DNA from: Chromera velia
Lineage: Eukaryota > Sar > Chromeraceae
Assembly (NCBI GenBank): GCA_018398765.1
Contig: JAHBMJ010001414.1
Location: 1-31,289, forward strand
DNA: 31,289 nt
Direction of reading: 5' to 3'
Shown here: one piece after another, positions 30,101-31,289 of the stretch
How the letters are laid out: every line of letters begins with the position of its first letter
Numbering within the stretch: the first letter of the stretch is position 1
The notes under the pieces: model-generated
Database searches by the model: none
The model's input: only the letters and a program-made list of their open reading frames with translations
What the model was told of the DNA's origin: nothing
Program-made: the position numbers and the translations under genes

Positions 30101-31289
30101 TGCCTCTCTCGCATGTCTGCACTTCCAGCGCGGTTTGATATACCGCACACTCAGTCACACCGTAAACGTTCCAAAGCCGGGTCCTGGACCCTGAAAAGAC
30201 TTCGACAATGTCGAGCCCCATCTTCTCCCCTCCTAGTGCGACATCCTGCAATGAAAACAAAACAGGACACCCACTCTTCTTACCCCCCTCCCCTAGTCCC
30301 CCCCCGCTTCCGTATTGCAATGTACGCCAAAGGGTGGGAGTCGTTGTGAGGTGTGTCACGTTGAGGTCTTTCAGCATGCTGCTAAGCCCTCCGAGCACGG
30401 ATGGGTAGGACGGAGGCAGCAAAAGGCAAGAGCTCCTCCCCGAACGGCGACAAACACCCAACCACGCTTGTGCAACGTCACCTAACGAAGGATCAAAACT
30501 GGGCGGAGAAACGCAGAGAAACCGGCCTCCCTCTCTTTCTCTTTCTCTCTCTCTCTCTCTTTCCGTCTCTGTCACCTCCCCCCCTCTCTCAACGATCGAA
30601 CCGCCCGACCGCCCTTTCATCTCCACGCACAGTCTCCAGGCGGCTCGACCGACCGTCGCCACCCCCTGCCGTGCACTTCTCTCTGCAGCGTAGGATGCAA
30701 CAGCGTTGTGGCCGACCAGACACCCCTTCGGCATCCCTGTGGAGCCGCTGGTGAAGAAAACATGACTCGGCCTGTCGACTCTCACCGCCTCTGCTGTGCA
30801 CCTCAGCACAGGAGGAGGAAGAGACGGAGAGGCAGAGGCGGAATGATCCACGGAGGAAAGAGCCGACAAGAAAGTCTCATCCATCTCTTCAAAAAACAAC
30901 GACTCTCCCTCAATCACACGACAGTCGGGAAAACGAAAATTCCGTCCCATCAATCTCGCCCCCTCACCGCCTGTCACCAAAACACACGCGCGAACATTTT
31001 CCAAAAGAGACGCAAGACGAGACGGAGACTCACGTGGGTCGGCAGAAGCACAGACCCACCCAGAGATCCAACAGGTGAGCAGACTCAAAGCCTGTGTTGC
31101 CCCTGTATCAGACGACACAGCAAGCACATAAAAGGGAACACCCTCAGATGCCTCAGCATCTTTCTCTTCAGAGGAATCTCTTTTCCTTGTCCCCCCCTCT
31201 CCCGCCTGATTTCCCGCAAACATCAAGTCAAGAAGAGAACAAACTTCGCTTTTTCTTTCTTTTCCAATTCCCCCCCCCCCCCCCCCCCC
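27144..31289 (-). CDS. NRPS-like adenylation-carrier protein with C-terminal ankyrin repeats (5' partial)
   Basis: One intron-free frame runs from the right edge to a TGA at 27144-27146. Residues are counted from the TTG codon at 31226; the next codon is ATG. The adenylation motifs appear in order: TSGSTGMPKG (159-168), FDPS (about 244-247), NVYGVTE (353-359, Asn353 at 30168-30170), GEVILWGPQVGLGYVG (about 439-454), YRTGD (492-496), QVKVRGQRVELSEVEA (about 520-535) and KTISGKVDR with Lys714. A carrier domain follows with LGGDSM, the phosphopantetheine Ser803 at 28818-28820. After a charged linker, at least four ankyrin-type repeats span about 1033-1230 (SPLHLACLGGH, TPLHLAAAAG, TVVHAAARGG, TPVHWAVVN). 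Such proteins activate an acid as an adenylate and load it on the carrier thiol. The FD aspartate favours an amino acid (inference). An Arg-Glu run near 220-232 and an Asp run near 623-630 come from microsatellites. The N-terminal part of the adenylation domain is probably outside the window. Confidence 0.88.
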   Translation of the reverse strand, partial: GGGGGGGIGKERKSEVCSLLDLMFAGNQAGEGGTRKRDSSEEKDAEASEGVPFYVLAVSSDTGATQALSLLTCWISGWVCASADPRESPSRLASLLENVRACVLVTGGEGARLMGRNFRFPDCRVIEGESLFFEEMDETFLSALSSVDHSASASPSLPPPVLRCTAEAVRVDRPSHVFFTSGSTGMPKGCLVGHNAVASYAAERSARQGVATVGRAAWRLCVEMKGRSGGSIVERGGEVTETEREREREREREGGRFLCVSPPSFDPSLGDVAQAWLGVCRRSGRSSCLLLPPSYPSVLGGLSSMLKDLNVTHLTTTPTLWRTLQYGSGGGLGEGGKKSGCPVLFSLQDVALGGEKMGLDIVEVFSGSRTRLWNVYGVTECAVYQTALEVQTCERGIPLRRDGMPGGETGSGPPLGKFSSASCCGLPLESVGVGTVREESGGESEEGSGVCELLPFGTVGEVILWGPQVGLGYVGLPSETRRAFVSLDIGGCGGAVGRSLNGACGRGQYVRAYRTGDLGWVDETSGELWLIGRGGGVNGDQVKVRGQRVELSEVEASCCSMFQEAEGILRDQRVREWCDQLGIRHASLFEVGGVAAVLVETGGGVAASQPSPQDPVGVEKTDVVSLGRGRGGQLGMLCCLRRVDDDDDDDARERTREAPVLSSENISQMREGGSGTSHLTSSPSSVQLPATTNRHLPACLGKALLFMCARLLPTHLRPQRVVVANADLPKTISGKVDRPSATRMFAELARQERELEETASEGGDAGGDWTETEKIVAVCWALYVGLVPEGSVDSRKKFDETMKLVCGRGMIKREDHFDQLGGDSMTALRVVRRLRGWAAGRDFPPREAGGEFGEFSGPLSPQALVELASLSLFSLFLEKNKIKLRPPQLRENEEGDETGEAVDREEKGGREKETKKKHSGRNTPPTSSQGLEENSTESVSLEEKEKGKGKEASRDGEDESKAPAPAARETTTETPEKKNRGDATADLFFSLLRSVCGKGDFLSLALLLSLRGEKWGRSLLRADSDDDLSKKLDALFPLDSQPSPSNDQRRAASPSPLHLACLGGHSLCCLLLLLSGASPSLCDARRATPLHLAAAAGPKGTACVRALLAAECAEREGMPGPLPMGPGVRSNRKKFVLAIRDESEHTVVHAAARGGSAESVELICASWMKASPPYRLTHATISASRKGEAEARGESSSSDGVSRLRTLDWRDRWGRTPVHWAVVNCQPQALAALLKCGADPDPLALPEGKARHQTSLRIERPIEVARRLSISGRSLPPPPSEEGTSVEGRFSGLVSPVAQSFVTQDGGQEREKEQVEESWQEDESKIEFARKGEEKTTANDVKSEIGDATALQADARLTAKDERRLGAEMLSVFENHAHRTR
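31270..31289. repeat. Poly-C run at the window end
   Basis: Twenty consecutive C residues close the window. They keep the minus-strand frame open as poly-Gly but are unlikely to be coding. A long homopolymer at a sequence edge is a common place for an assembly to break. Confidence 0.85.

Overview
The window looks like nuclear DNA of a complex-plastid alveolate, most probably a chromerid such as Chromera velia (inference). The clues are GT-AG introns that are pyrimidine-rich on the sense strand, widespread di- to tetranucleotide repeats, Q/A/P-rich protein tails, a tandem CCCH zinc-finger gene of a type common in alveolates, and a peptidase whose leader resembles plastid-targeting leaders of red-algal-derived plastids. 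No rRNA, tRNA, CRISPR or prokaryote-style operon was seen.

Layout: 1-540 is the open 3' end of an unidentified Q/A/P-rich gene (+). 541-6768 is mostly low-complexity purine/pyrimidine sequence with no gene I can support. 6769-7851 is a long-inverted-repeat (foldback) DNA element carrying a smaller nested element at 7035-7269. 7852-11300 holds three decayed 3' ends of LINE-like retroposons, two of them clearly related. 11563-14968 (-) is a six-exon prolyl iminopeptidase-like gene that can be reassembled to 500 residues. A 693-bp divergent intergenic region separates it from a four-exon tandem CCCH zinc-finger gene at 15662-18120 (+). 18121-25806 is a second gene-poor stretch with a perfect hairpin and two minisatellites. 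25809-26262 is a second palindromic DNA element. 27144 to the right edge (-) is one intron-free reading frame of more than 1,360 codons encoding an adenylation domain, a carrier domain and ankyrin repeats.

The three confident genes (peptidase, RNA-binding-type zinc finger, NRPS-like enzyme) show no obvious shared pathway. The divergent peptidase/zinc-finger pair may share a regulatory region. The most unusual item is the adenylation-carrier-ankyrin protein: it has a complete set of amino-acid-activating motifs and a carrier serine, but ankyrin repeats occupy the place where a condensation, reductase or thioesterase domain would usually sit.
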